A DNA stretch of 63,893 nt from Chromera velia (taxonomy: Eukaryota > Sar > Chromeraceae). Both the position numbers and the translations under genes were made by a program. Positions 47,214-63,163 of this stretch are shown here, piece after piece. The stretch is taken from assembly GCA_018398765.1 (NCBI GenBank), contig JAHBMJ010005832.1, forward strand, positions 1-63,893. Reading direction: 5' to 3'. Position 1 is the stretch's first letter, and every line of letters begins with the position of its first letter. The notes under the pieces are model-generated. The model was not told where the DNA came from. It made no database searches and worked only from the letters and a program-made list of their open reading frames with translations.

Positions 47214-48528
47214 TTGATTCATTTACTGTATTCATCTGTATCTCTGTTTGATTCATTTTAATTCTAACCTCTTTGACAGATGATAATTACTGCTGAATTA
47301 AATCAGAAATTCTATATCATGTCATTCAACAACAGTCATTAAATGTTTAGAGGATGGCGTTATGAGGTGGCGTGGCATGGTTGGCAGTCAACATCACATG
47401 AAGCAGCCTCACTCATGTACAAGCACGCCCTGCCAGAAGTGGAAGAGTTTGAGAAGAAATGCAGTTGTTAAGCTATTTACCAAATATTATGAAATGAGGG
47501 TCCATCATTTAATAATCTGCCTTGCGTGTTCTGACTTACCGAACGCTAGACGCCTATTATGGGCCGATAGCGATGGCGTATGATGATGATGATGAGATCT
47601 ACACCATGAGATTTAAACATAGAGATAAATTCTTTGAGTAGTTCTTTGATAGCAAGTATACAGCATGTATGAGAATACCTATGATGTTGTTTAGGACGTT
47701 GTACAGGTGACGTCGTATATATTTGTGGTAACATTAGAATCTAGATTGGAATCGTTATGTACTACTACCTAGGTCTGTATATATAAAAAATACTAGGTGT
47801 TAGCCTAAAGAATCAAATTATTTGAAAAAAAAAAGAATAAAAAAGATTCTTCCAATTACTTTCAATTTACTACTAGGCTCCAAATCCTTTAGTTTTTTTT
47901 ATGGAACACAAGTGATATTCATGTGTTGTACATTAATTGAACTGTTATGTTAAGTTTTTTAAAAAGTAAAAAAAAAGAAAGAAGAAAAACCGCCTCTACA
48001 ATGATGCATCAACAATTTTTTTTTATGGCTGGTTTTTTACGCCGACGCCCAGGAAAAATACTGGCAAAATTATTAATAATGATTAATTGATTGATTGATT
48101 GATTGATTGATAGGATAATATTATTTTATACAATTAGTCTAGGTTGTAGTTTATATTTTAGTCTCTGGACGTGCAATAAAGTTTGACACTCCGTGCTAAC
48201 GTGATACTCTGCATGTTAATTACTAATGTGCACACATGTGAAGTCACTGCATTGTGACTGCACTGGCAATCAGCGGATGTGTGACATTGTGTGCGGCACC
48301 GTCCGTCACCGTCTCAGACCGTCAGTGCATGTGGCCATGTGCGTACATGTGCGCAATCATGTCTAGAATCATGCATGCATGGGTCCAGCTAGGTATGAGT
48401 CTCAGCGCCTAGAGTAGCGCGTTCGTGGAAATTTGATTCATTGTGAGATGCAATTGCATGCGAAGATCGAAGAGTCAAGGATATGAAAGAAGAGACGAGG
48501 ACAGGGGGAAAGGAAGACTGCACTACGC
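47214..48528. other. AT-rich intergenic region
   Basis: 1.3 kb between convergent genes with no gene. It contains dispersed repeat family 2 copy 2 (47511-47585), homopolymer A and T tracts near 47826, 47880 and 47968-48020, and (TTGA)n near 48090. Confidence 0.6.
47511..47585. repeat. Dispersed repeat family 2, copy 2
   Basis: See the copy at 25846-25920. A weak third relative may lie at about 59745-59790 (GGCCGAT.GTGATGG then GATGATGA). Confidence 0.65.
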
Positions 48529-51412
<2,884 letters not shown>

Positions 51413-52261
51413 TTTACCTCTCCGTGTTCCTTTTCGGAGCTCGTTAAGGACGCATCACCTGGCAGGAGGGAAGAGAAAGTGCCCGGCTCAGCAATTAACA
51501 GCTTTCCATGTCGTCCGATACAATGCAATACAATGCTGCAGTTCCCAGCGAGGAGCGTCAACCATTGACTCACCAGTCTCTGCATGGACTGCAGCTACAC
51601 TGCTTCACCAAAGCACTATAAGCTGCTGCAGCTTGCACGATCGTAAGGTCGACGCTGCTCTAGCGTAGCTGTGGGGACAGGCTAAACGCAAACCATCAGA
51701 GCGAGCTGGAACCCACCTACACGTGACAGTATACGCATGACAAGTAGAAGCTGGTGGTAGTGCTTCCTGGTCAGACAGAATGTGACAGAATCGACGTGAA
51801 TTGACTCATGAAACTCGCTGTGAGACACGTAGTGTTCACTTGGATGCAAGGAGACGGCATGCATATAGACGGAGGACGCGATATAGAGGCTTCACGCACG
51901 CGCGCGACGTGACGCATGCATCTGCATGATGCACCGACGCACGCAAGGCGCCACAAAGGTCAGGCAAAAGAACAGAAAACAAAGGCCGAGAAGAGATGGA
52001 GAAGCTATATAGAGCCGCAGGAATGCCAGTGTACATGTTGTTCTGATTTGATACAAGTGCCTTGCTTGTGACTATATATGACAGTGCGATGGATCCCAAG
52101 AAACTGAGGTTTCCTCGATTTAATAATTTGAGCATGCTTGGGCAAAAGCATATGAGGTCACCGTGATTCCTGAATTCAGTCACAGGTCGATAGGAACACA
52201 CCCTGTGAGATCCCAATCGTGGATTTCTCTTGCAAGTACTCGTAGGAAAGCTGCGGTTTCG
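51413..52261. other. Divergent intergenic region
   Basis: About 850 bp between the leader-bearing gene (minus) and the ankyrin gene (plus). No TATA box stands out. An in-frame upstream ATG for the ankyrin gene is at 52163. Confidence 0.4.
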
Positions 52262-55200
52262 ATGGAGCCTGCAGATCCAGAGAGATCCAGCCTCTCCAAG
52301 AGGTTTTCGGTATTTGCTGGCTGTCGTTGCATGTCAAATGACGGATTCTGGAAGCTCACTTCGCTCTCTCACGGTCTTTTGTCCCTTCGAAAAGATGTGA
52401 CGGTGTTGAGGAAAGCCCTTCACACCAACCGGGTGGAAGGCAGAGAACTTCTTTATGCGATTGTGTTGCAAATTGTCAAAAAAGATAAAGCGGAAGGGCT
52501 TGAAGCTCTGCTCAAGACACAGCAATTGAAACTCCACTGGACGATCCCAAAGGATGTGAACGGAATGATTGGAGATTCAGATGCGTCACATGACGGCTCA
52601 TCATCCGACTCAGAAAATCCAGGCACGTACCTCACGGACGCAGCCTTGGAGCACCGTGCCGTCAAGTGCACGAAGGTGCTTGCCAACTGGCATTCACCCC
52701 TGCCAGCCCCGAGCAAGACCTTGACAAGACTTCTGAACCAGTCTGCTGAGTCAGACCTTTTGCCCTCTCTTCGGATTCTCCTGGAGACCAAACAAGTGGA
52801 CCCAAATGCAATCGTCAGGGGTGTCCCTTGGGTCCTCCATTCGATTCGGAGGAATAATTTTCAATTGGCGTCCCTGCTTATTGAAAGCGGGGCTTCTGTG
52901 GCTGTGTGGGACAGTCGCTCAATTGCGATGGGAGTGATGAGAGGATGTACCCCACTTCATGCCCTCTTAGAGCAACGCGCTTTTCTGGAACGAGAGCATG
53001 CGCCTGAATATTTCGTCAGGCAAGTTGTGGCAGGAGCAAAAGCCGGTGGCAGTCTTGAGTGGGCAGCGAGAGTGATGGACAGTGGTATCAGAGGTCTGAG
53101 GGAGCAAGCCGGAAGTGCCCTCTACTTTGCAGTGAGAAGATTTTCCGCGAAGACAACACCAGTGCTCTCTAGTTGGGAAATGAATTTTCTGCAGGCTCTT
53201 GCAGAGGCGGGGGCAGATGTGGGGGCGACAGATAGAAGAGGAGGTCTCACGGCCTTCCATTGGCTCTGTCGCATTCGTTGGAAAGACCAAAAAAGTGAAG
53301 GAGGGACTGCCGGTACCCTTCAAGACACAGAGACAGAGACAGAAGGGTTACACCCTGTGCTTGAGAGATTTATTACTTCTTCCAAGTCCCTTCCTCTCAA
53401 CGTCGGCCCACGGGTGTCTGGATTCGAAAACGCGCGTTTCACCCCGGTCATTGCAGCAGCTGAGCAGGGAGACTGGGAGCTTGTACGTGTGTTGGTTGAA
53501 AGAGGTGCGAGTGTAGATTTGGGAAGAACAGAAGGAGAATCCAAAGAGTCCCTGCTTCACCTCGCAGTGACAGAAACTGTTGGACGCCCTCCCGCCCCCC
53601 TGTCCGTCTTGAATGCCCTTCTCCAACGAACAAAGGATCCCAACCCGTGGGCAGAGTCGAACAATGACGCACGCATTCGGACGGGGTGCACCAAGTCCAT
53701 CTTGTCCCCCAAAGCAAGAACAGCCCAACTGGAAGAAGCAGGAACGAGAAAGACTTCCCAGATGAATCTAAACGAAGACTTGACTTCCCTTTCACTAACC
53801 CCCCTAGGAGCGGTACTCTCTTCCTCTGCTTCCCCCGATCTTTCTGCTGTGCAGGCTCTGGCCTCTGCAGAGGGAATTGACCTTTTGCAGATCGCAATCG
53901 GGCAGACAGTGGGTGAGGGGGTCGTTGGGTGGAATGCCGTGGAGTGGTCTCTTCGGCAAGGCCACATGGATGCTGCGTGGTGGTTGCACGAAAAGTTTCC
54001 CCATCTACCAATCACTGCTGTGAGCCCCAAGAAGCTCATGCAAACCGATCCAAAAGCAGACGGCAACAGCAGCACGTTGAAGCTCTTCAGGGTCTGCCTG
54101 GCACCGTGGGAGGACAGATCAAGTCCAGAGCAGAACGGGGCGCTCTGTGTATTGAGTGCAGAGCTCGACGCCGTCGCCTTCTTTTCCTGTCTGATAGAAA
54201 GGAAGATTCTTGTCAACGAAGTAGAAATCCCAGGAGGAAATGGGGGCCTTGTCCATCTAGCAGCCAAAAATGGATCAGTGGGTGTGCTCAGCCTCCTTCT
54301 TGAGCAAGGTTTTGACCCCATCGCATCTTTTCGGCCCGGGGGAAACACCATTAATGACAGCCTTGGAGAAATTTTCTCTGAGTGTCCACAAGAGGCCTGA
54401 CGCCAATGAGGTCGTGAGGAGAAGGACAGATTTTCTCCCTAAAGCAGGGGCGGTTTCAGTGCCTCCTGATACAATGGAGGTCCTGAAGAAAGTGGTAGAC
54501 TTACTTGTTGGGGCGGGTGCAGATTTGCTTCGCAGGGACAGGAGTGGCAGGACAGTATTCGAAACAGCAGCTCGCCAGAAGGACCAGGGTAGGAAACTGA
54601 GTATGGTTCTAGAGCATCTTTCTGGAGAAACAGGGGAAGCTGGGTTGACTGAGAGGCACGAGACGGCGCTCACAGACGCTCTGGCTGTCGTGATTAACCA
54701 ACCAGACAGCAGAGATACAGTAGAGATGCTTGTCACAAAAGCCGGGGTGAAAGTGGTGGAACGGCTGATTGAGAAGTACCCCCACAGAATAGCAGAAGCC
54801 CAAAACCTGTGGGAAGAGAGAAGGCGATGGATGCGATGTTGGTTGCTGGAACGATTGCAACTCTCACGAGATGCACGCATCTTCTTTATGGAGAAGCTTT
54901 ATTTTAACGTCCAAGCTGCGAATGAAATTCTTCATGAGACGCTCAAGCGTTTTGAAAAAGAGATCAGGGGAGCATTCTCTTGGGAGAGCGGCTGCGTCGA
55001 CTGCGATTTTGTCAGTCAGTCACTCTTTCACTTTTTTTTTTCGATCAGCCTTGTGGTTCCCCCAATTGCCTGATAAAGTGATCGATCGATACTGTCCCTT
55101 CTAGCTCTTCATAATGTATCTCCCCTTACCGACGGTTAGCCTCTCACTCTCGTGTCCATTTTCATTTCATTGTCCCGTTTTTTTCATTGCACTTGTGACT

Positions 55201-57966
55201 CCGATTTGGAAGAGCATGTCAATTCCCACTTAGGTTGCATGGCCGTAGTCGGTGACTCAAATGTTCAGCTCTATTGGATCGTGTTTCGTTCTTGCTCCAT
55301 GAATAAGTTGCTTTCTGACGACCTGTCTGCTGTCTTCAAACGCTGCTCAAGCATACTTGTTTTGACGAAGATGTCTTGTTTGTTTGTCCTTTTGTGCATG
55401 GATCCATGCAGCTGCTCCAATGCGACCGTGCTCTGTACGGGTTTCCCAGGCAGACCGAGGATGAATTCTCCCTTGTGCCTTCTCTGTGTAGGCCTTACTC
55501 ATACGGACCGGAGTTGGAGAGCAGACGCGAGGACTTCAGCCGGCTGACGCTAAAGTGTCGGTCTGAGCAACTCATGCGTTTTGCGTCACTTGAGGATGTC
55601 TTCGCGGCATTGGATAAGGTTATCCAGTCAGAGGAGGAGTGGTGGGACCTGAAAAGCTCTCAGGAAATCTTTTCTGACATTGATCCAACCATAAAGGGAG
55701 ATGGATGCGAGGAAGCCAAAGCTGTGAGCGCAGCCGTGGCGGCGCAAGCGCAGAAAATCAAAGACACGCATGTCGCTACTGTCTACTGGTCAGTGCCCGA
55801 CTCGACGTATCTTTTTCCTTGTTTGTCTGTCTGCACGCCTGCCTGCCTGCCTGCAGGATTTTGTGCATGTCTCTCTACCTCCCTGTCTGCTCACCTGCCT
55901 GCCGGTCTCCCTGCTTCTCTTTTTGTCTTGTGTCTATCTTTATGTTTGTCTGTCTGGCTTGCCGACCAATTTGTCCAACTCTCGTTCTGTCTGACTACCT
56001 GACCGACTCCCTTCTTCTCTGTCTGTCAGTCCGTCAGTCGCTTTCTTTTGCCTGGATTGTTGTCTGAGCGTAGATTCAAATGTTTTTGTGCCCCTCTCGC
56101 AATGCAGGTGTGTAGAGAGAGTGAAGGCTGAATTCAAGAGACTCTATCGGGAGTTTCTTTTCCAGACTGCTTCCACTGAGGACCCTTTCCGGGGTAGGTC
56201 AACAGAGTTTAGAAACGAAGGAAGCTGGGGCTGTGCAATTTAGAATAGGGAGCATTGGTGAGAACGCCTACACAGAGCCTTCCAGCAATGATTCACACCG
56301 GAGTTCTCCCCGCTGTTCCCCTTTGTCTGATAAAAAGTCTGTCGCACGACCGAATTTAGTATCATTTGCAGAAATACAAAATCCTGCTTGCATGACGTTT
56401 TTGTCACCTCGTTCTTCTGAGGAGGTATGAAACCATCCACCGATTTGGAGGTGTCGCCCACATGCCTGTGCAAGCATCACATGATGTGACAGCACCCTCG
56501 TTCTTCCTTTTGCAAGGCCTCAACGCGTCTCAATTGCAGTAACTTCAACAGAGGTCACACAGCCCGCGCACTGTCTGAGTCCACCAACGTCCCACCAAAC
56601 CCAAGTGTTGGTTCAAGAGAGCTCTGTGGACGCATTTCGGTGCACTCTCAGGCCACCTCCTCGGGCTGCCTTGAACAGGAGACTCTTCAAGTTGATCGAA
56701 CGATTGGTCCAACAGGTCAAAGCAAAGGTCCGTCCGTCCTCAGACTCCTCAGACACCGCCAATACAAAGTACATTCAGATGCAGCGCATGCCATCATACA
56801 TGGTGCTGACAATCTTAAAGGACGAAAAAAACTCTCCTGGAATAGGGTCACTCCGTCTTCATTTCAAATCCCCACACGATGCGTATTGCAGGAAGCAGGA
56901 TGGACAGGCATCCCCCCTCTCCACTTTCCCCACTCACCCGCCACATTAAGCTCTCACTCTGGAGACACTACCAGACTGCAAAAAAGACTCTTGTTTTTTG
57001 CCAAGACCATCCGACAACAGCATCAAACCCCTAAGGGGCCCATGCAGCCTCTGGAGGATTATCTGAGCACAGCACAGTCTGCAGATCTCACGACAAGCTC
57101 GCCAGGCTCCTCTTCTTTGGCATTGAATTTCCAATTCGGACAAACGGGGGTGCAACGAACCGGCCGAAAAGGAGAGTGTCCCAGCACACCTCCCCTCCAA
57201 GAAATGGTCAGTTTCCAGTGCCATACCTCTTCATTATCTTCTGCCGCAGCAGCCCCAAACACATGGATATTGCCTAGAGACTTCGGTGGAACACTCTCTC
57301 TTCCCACCTCCATTGTGACATCAGACACAAAGTCCAAGAGCAGAAGGATGTCCGTTCGGGCGGGCGTTCCCTTCAGACCCACGAAGGAGAATACGAGAAA
57401 ACCCATACCGACAAGACGAGCAGCTGACAAGGCGGCTGAGCAACAGGGAGACGAAATGTTCCGTGCTCGTACCGAAGGAGCACCCGCTCCTCAGTCTGAG
57501 ACTAGACGGGGCCGGGGGAAATCTGTTTACGTTTGGGGGGTGGGCGGCACCGACAAGTGAGGAGACGGCAGACAGCCCGGGGGGGGGAGTGTTCCGTGCT
57601 CGTACCGAAGGAGTCAATGTTTGTGGTTCTGCCGATCAGATTCCAGGAGCAGGGATGAAACACTTCACTTTAGGAAATACAAAACCGCAAACCAGGAAGC
57701 CCAGGGGGTACCGGCCATACCTGAGAAGACCAACTTCTGGCACACCGCAAAGTCCACAGCCCTTCTCGTCTGCCTTCGTTACAGACTCTGCCTCACATAG
57801 AGGAGAGATGGGCAGGTCTCGCAACAATGGAGAGGTTTCAGAGGTAGCAGATCCCCTGCCTCTCTCTCTGATGACGCTCAGAGAGAAGGCCAGGGCGATG
57901 TTGTACGATTCAGAGGAGGAATTTCGGAGAGATCTGACATCTCTGTGGCAAAACTCTCACAGGTAG
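52262..57966 (+). CDS. Ankyrin-repeat protein gene with frame changes
   Basis: Exons: 52262 (or ATG 52163)-55010, 55412-55788, 56108-56193 and 56540-57966, with phase-consistent junctions. Ankyrin-like units include FQLASLLIESGASVAVWD, GCTPLHALLEQ, WELVRVLVERGASVDLG, GGLVHLAAKNGSVGVLSLLL, ETPLMTAL and VVDLLVGAGADLLRRDRSGR. Helical sequence follows, then a basic, disordered C-terminus. The frame shifts at G5 (54338-54342): with one G fewer, SFRPG runs on into ETPLMTALEKF. A second change is needed near a C6 run at about 56911, where frame 1 would otherwise stop at 56949. A third is needed between about 57490 and 57600, a G-run-rich stretch. Either these are assembly homopolymer errors or the gene is decaying. 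The terminal CACAGGTAGGC could be a donor, with a small last exon at 58357-58396. Confidence 0.72.
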
Positions 57967-59919
57967 GCCTGATTGTTCTCACAGAGCCTTGGTGCAGGAT
58001 GTTGAAGAGCTCTGCTAGATACACGGCGTCTGCATGCATATGTTGGGTCGATCGAATGATGAATTCCTTTTGCCAGCGGACGCAGACCTTTCATGCAGAC
58101 GACATATTAATATAGCGAAGGCAGTCGATTGTGCAGATCGGTCGATCGCTTCAGGACAATTATGGTTCTGTTGGTTGGTTTTTGATTCACTGACTTTGAG
58201 TTTTGTCAAAGCACCGGCTGCTCATTCATTCTTGCTTCATTGTTGGATGAAGGATCGTTTCACATGCAATGCCATGGATCGTTTGTGGGCTCTTGCAGGC
58301 TCCATGGTGACAAATCGACGTCTCATTACACTTTCGCACCGTGGATTTTGATGCAGGTCAGGCAGTCCACAAGATATGCACGGAACAGTTACATAGAGGT
58401 ATTCAGGAAAGTGTTGTCTGGATTCCTTCTGTGACGTTGCAGAAGTAGTTTTCTGTGGATTTTGTTTTTTCTCCGACGTGTCCCTCTTTCGCAAAACTGT
58501 GCTGCCAGTGCGAGAATCAAGAAACGGTGATCAGATCGAGAACCGTATGTTTTTCTGGTCACCAGAATGAATGAGCAGAGCTTGCTCGTTCTTCGCACAT
58601 ATCTTTTGTTTTGCATGTCTCCGAAAGAGAAGTGCTGAGAGAAGTAATACAAACAAGTCAGCCCACGTACCCAATGGCATATTCTTGTCTTCTTGAATCG
58701 TGTGCGGATCCTGTGCGTGTTTCTTTGAGCATGCTTCCACATAAGTACATTGTGTATATACTTTGTTTCAAGTTCTTCTTCGCAGTGGGGAAACGAGATG
58801 CTACTCACATGACTCAGTTGAAGCTGACCACTCCTATCAACTCTTCGGCGAGTCTTCGCAACCAAGTAAAATTGTTCACCTAATTAATATTTAAAATCTT
58901 TTTCTAGATTTTTTAAAAATAAACTTTAATTGAGCGCGCTGAAAATTAATCGATTTGATGACTAATTAAAATTTTAATCGTTTTAATTTAAAAGTTGACT
59001 AGTTTCCCAGCAAGTTTTAGTATTCGTTTTACTTTTACAGTCTAGTTTCTATAGGTCATGTTCTAGGTAATATTATAGCTGGTATTATAGCAGGTTTGTA
59101 ATATAAACATTACGATATAATTATATTTCTATTTTTAAACCAGTCTTCAAACGTTAAGTCATGCTATGATATTTAGATGTTTCCTAGGATGTTTCTATTC
59201 TAGTTTCTATTGAAAATGTACTGTAGAGTCCTACCCTGTGGCGCCGCCCTTTGAGCCTTCGCATGCGCGTGACTGAGTGAGCCAGCGTGCCGCGCCATAT
59301 TCCGCCGCCGCGCTTTGCTTCGTACGTGTCGCGCGCGAATCGATCGAAGTTGAGTCTGACCTTCGCAATGTTCGCATTCAAGCAACATGTCACTTAAGCA
59401 ACAGATAGGATTGTTTAAAGCTAATGTCTGTTTGTCATAGATTGGGAGTCTGAGACTCTGAGAGAGAGGAACAGAGAGAAGCATGAGTAGAAATTGTGCA
59501 ATGATAGAATGAACCCAGCTGATTGAAATCCCAGATCGCTCTAGAGCTAAACCTTCTGTAAACTGTTGTCTGAATGAGTGTTGCTCACGTTCGTTCTCTA
59601 GAATTTCCCTAAGGTTCTTGTCCTTGCTTTACCTTCTGTCTGGATGCCATAAGGTGGCTAGACAGGGGGGACAAAGCAGTACCCTTATTAGATGTACTCT
59701 GTCTGACCCTAAATGATAGATATTTGAGAATCATATCTTATACAGGCCGATTGTGATGGTATCCGGCCATCTGATGATGACGAATTATAAAAACAATAAT
59801 AATGATATTACCAGTATATTTAAAGTGGTTTAAAAACGGGTGGGAGGAGGGTTGCAATGTACCGGTGCATCATTACAACAGTCATCAGAATGCGACAATT
59901 AAGCTTATCTAAAAATCAA
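57967..59919. other. Intergenic region between convergent genes
   Basis: About 1.95 kb. The first 900 bp is ordinary sequence with weak ORFs, 58880-59220 is AT-rich, 59240-59350 is a GC-rich patch with CpG-dense words, and 59400-59900 is again AT-rich. No convincing gene. Confidence 0.5.
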
Positions 59920-61505
59920 TCACATACTAGTAGTTCTCCAACTAAGACTCCAAGTTATCATCCACAGTAAAATTGAATTTAAGTTTAAAGAAACCTTTTC
60001 TCTTTCGAGTTCATTGTGTCTTTTGGTTTCTCTTTCAGTTTGAGTTTCCCGCCGCAATTCTTCAATCGTCTTCTCTCCCTCATGTTTTGGTCCTCCTTCA
60101 TCTTCACAGAGTCTGGAGAGGAGAGTCTCGAGGCAGGCATTCACACTGGCAGGCCGGGTCGATCCACTGATCTCGAGAATGCCCTCAACGATCTCCTCTG
60201 CAAGCGCACTCTCAGGATAACTCAGAGACATCCCCAGACGCTCAGCCACTCTCCTGCAGATGTGCACACCTGCCGCGTCTCTGTTCACTTCCCCCAGAGT
60301 CCACACCGTGCAGAGGCCGCTCGCATTCGAGACGTACTCTCTCAACAATCCAGCTTGCGACTCCTTCTCTTCCTCTCCGGCTCCGGAGGGTTTCAAAGGC
60401 CGTTGCAATCGCGTGGTGGAGGCAGAGGGGGGACTATCTTTGCCATCTTTGCTTGAGGCAGGCTCTCCACCCTCGTCGCCAATGAAGAGAACGTGTGCAA
60501 TGCCGTGATCGTGACAGACACTCGTGGCGAACTGGCCTGCAGTAGTTGCATTCATTTGATCATAAGCAGACAGTGAAAAACACACACGAGAACTTGCTTG
60601 AGGGAGTGCCCTGCAGGCTCTGCCAAGAGTTCTTCTGCATGTCGGGGAGTGACCACTTGATCAGATCTTGTGCTTTACCAGATCGAATGCAAATACACCC
60701 ACACCCATACACACACACACCCACACACACATTACATATTCACGCATCTGTTTCAGTTTGCGTGTGCATTTGCCTCATGCATCAATTACCTTCACTGAAC
60801 TGCCCGACTCAGTCTCTCTGCGGAGAATCTCACAGATTTATTCAAGATCTCGGGAGGGCAGGCACGTCTCCATCCATAAGTGTTTCTTTCCACTGATCAA
60901 CCGACCGACCAATTGAGTACATGATGAACGAGAGCATCTCCTTGTTGCCCTTGGAGGCCCTCCTCATCGCTTGGGGGAGTGATTCAAAGTGGTCGAACAC
61001 GACAAGGGGAAGGGAGGGCTTCTCATTCTTCTTCTTTTGGCTCTTCTGGTTGAAAGTCCTGATGCCCGCCCGCAGGTGGTTGAGCATCGCGTGGAAGTAC
61101 AACATAGCCACCACCTGGTGCTGCCCTGTAGTGATGAGGGAAGGAGGAAAGGATGGTCAACAGCTTCAACTCCGCACACACACGCACAGGCACCTGACAG
61201 CCTGCCTTCACGAAACAAACCGGCCTTATTTTACGAAGAACGTTCTGAACACCCTGTCAGACGTCCATGTCTCATCAACTCAAGGGAAGGCAATACTGAT
61301 GGCAATGAATGTGCGCGATCATCCGATCAAGACAGGCGGACAGGCGGACGGACGGACACGGCATTTCCCCCTTTTCTTGTCATGCTGACAGACGATTGAA
61401 ATCCCTCTCCCCCCCGGGCAGAGAGATAGAAACATAGACACACTGATACATACACGTACGCATATCAATACATACATACTCACACACACACACACACACA
61501 CACAC

Positions 61506-61553
<48 letters not shown>

Positions 61554-61640
61554 GCACACGCACACGCACACACACACACACACACGCACACGCCCACTCC
61601 CACTCCCACACAGACACACACACACACACACGCACGCACA

Positions 61641-61682
<42 letters not shown>

Positions 61683-61698
61683 CACGCATGCACGCACT

Positions 61699-61729
<31 letters not shown>

Positions 61730-63163
61730 CGCACAGGCCCAACCTGTAGCCATCAGAGAGGTGACGAATGTGAACAGCTTCACGTAGCTGGCAATGAAGA
61801 CCCCGAGGAGGCCGTTTGTTCTCATGTTATATAGAGCATCGATCATCTCGAACACGAACGCGTTGCCGTCAAAAAAGTGCCTCAGGTCGATGTACAAAAT
61901 GCCCTTCTGTTGATGGGCCAGCTCGCGAATCAGCGCCGTCTTCCCGGAACTAGACTCGCCAATCAACCCCCAAATGCAGTTAGCGTCCTCAGCCATCATG
62001 CTCTGAAGAAGTGCAAGCTCCCTGTCCCGTCCCCACAGAGAGGGGGCTGCAGGCACATATCAGCAGGACGCAATTAAGGATCCGACTGCATCAACTTCCA
62101 CAACCTTTTGATTCTCCTGCACCGTGCCACTAAATCTCATACTGGAGTCCCTTTCTGCCCTGATTTTCATGTGCAAGGATAGGAGTCCGTCTCTCTGTCC
62201 AACAGACAAGAAAGAAAAGGAAGATACAAAGAGATAGGGAAAAAAAGAAGGAACCGCCCATGGCCAATCACTCTGTGCATTCCGAGGAGGAGTCCCGCAG
62301 TCAGATCGACACGACGCCATCAGTCAGAAGCGCATTTCACGTGACCACGATGCCTTTTCTCCTGCTGTTGATCCATCCATTAATTCAAATCGCTGGTCTA
62401 GCATTTAGTTTCAGAACTACAAAACAAACTCCCACACCCACCCACCCACACACACACCGTTGGAGTCGGAGGAGGCCCCCTGTTGCAATCTGATGGGCAC
62501 CGCGTCAGATCTCTCCAGAGCCCGTGCTATCACCCTGGGCAATATCTCGGTGTCCATGAAGGGCCACACGACGATGGGCAGAAGGACGGCAGAGAGAAGC
62601 AGAGAGAAGGAGTACCCCGCGATGCGGAAAGGGTTCTGCCACCAGTGGGAAGAGGGAGAGGAGGAAGAGATCCCCTCAGAGTCCGTCTCTGCCCGTCTAC
62701 CCCCCATTCTTTCTCCAACAAAATTTCCCCCTGGATACTCTCCCTTATGAATTGGGCTGGAGGTGCTCATTCCCCGAATGATGAGCCCCAGCTCTTGCAG
62801 TTGTTCTTTCGAAAGCTCGATGGTGGGGGGGCGACGACTGCCTTCAGTTTCTCCTTCCGTTCCCTCTCCTTTGCTCTTCTCTCTCTTGTGCAAGGAGACA
62901 GAAAGAAATCTTCTCGAAATACTTACTTGAGCAGGCAGAGGGGGGAGGCAGGTCCTCATGAGGACAGGGGGTGCTTCGAGGAGGGAAACGGGGAAATTCA
63001 GTGAGTCTCTCCGAGAGACGGCACAGAAGTGCCTTTGCGCATAAATTTTCGAGGGGACTCGAGGGGCACCCAAGTGACTCCTCTGTCCCGCGAGAAGAGA
63101 GCTCTGCCCCTGCTTCCACAGGCTGGGGCCCTGTGGCCAGGGGAAGAGCCGACGCATGGACAT
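59920..63163 (-). CDS. P-loop ATPase with mitochondrion-like N-terminus, 613 aa
   Basis: Exons: 63163-62458, 62046-61744, 61125-60910 and 60536-59920. All junctions are phase 1 and agree (614 codons with the stop). The N-terminus has no acidic residues for about 45 positions and is Arg/Ser-rich ([20 protein letters not shown]), as in a mitochondrial presequence. A membrane segment near residues 190-212 ([20 protein letters not shown]) precedes the ATPase. Walker A is GESSSGKT (265-272) after [10 protein letters not shown], an AAA/STAND-type opening. Walker B is LPLVVFDHF with Asp381. [20 protein letters not shown] resembles the sensor-1 strand. It probably sits in the inner mitochondrial membrane with the ATPase on one face (inference). 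The last exon may be longer or shorter: a phase-0 GTTTCT donor lies near 59998. Confidence 0.8.
61478..61732. repeat. CA/GA compound microsatellite in intron
   Basis: About 250 bp of (CA)n, (GA)n, CACGCA and CCCACT units within the intron 61126-61743 of the ATPase gene. ORFs reading poly-Val/Cys through it are artefacts. Confidence 0.93.

Noticed and set aside
58389..58865. 158-codon minus-strand ORF downstream of the ankyrin gene
   Set aside because: Basic, low-information sequence without domains. It overlaps a possible last exon of the ankyrin gene on the other strand.
61319..61743. Poly-Val/Cys continuation of the ATPase ORF
   Set aside because: It translates a CA/GA microsatellite past a phase-matched GT donor at 61743, so it is intronic.
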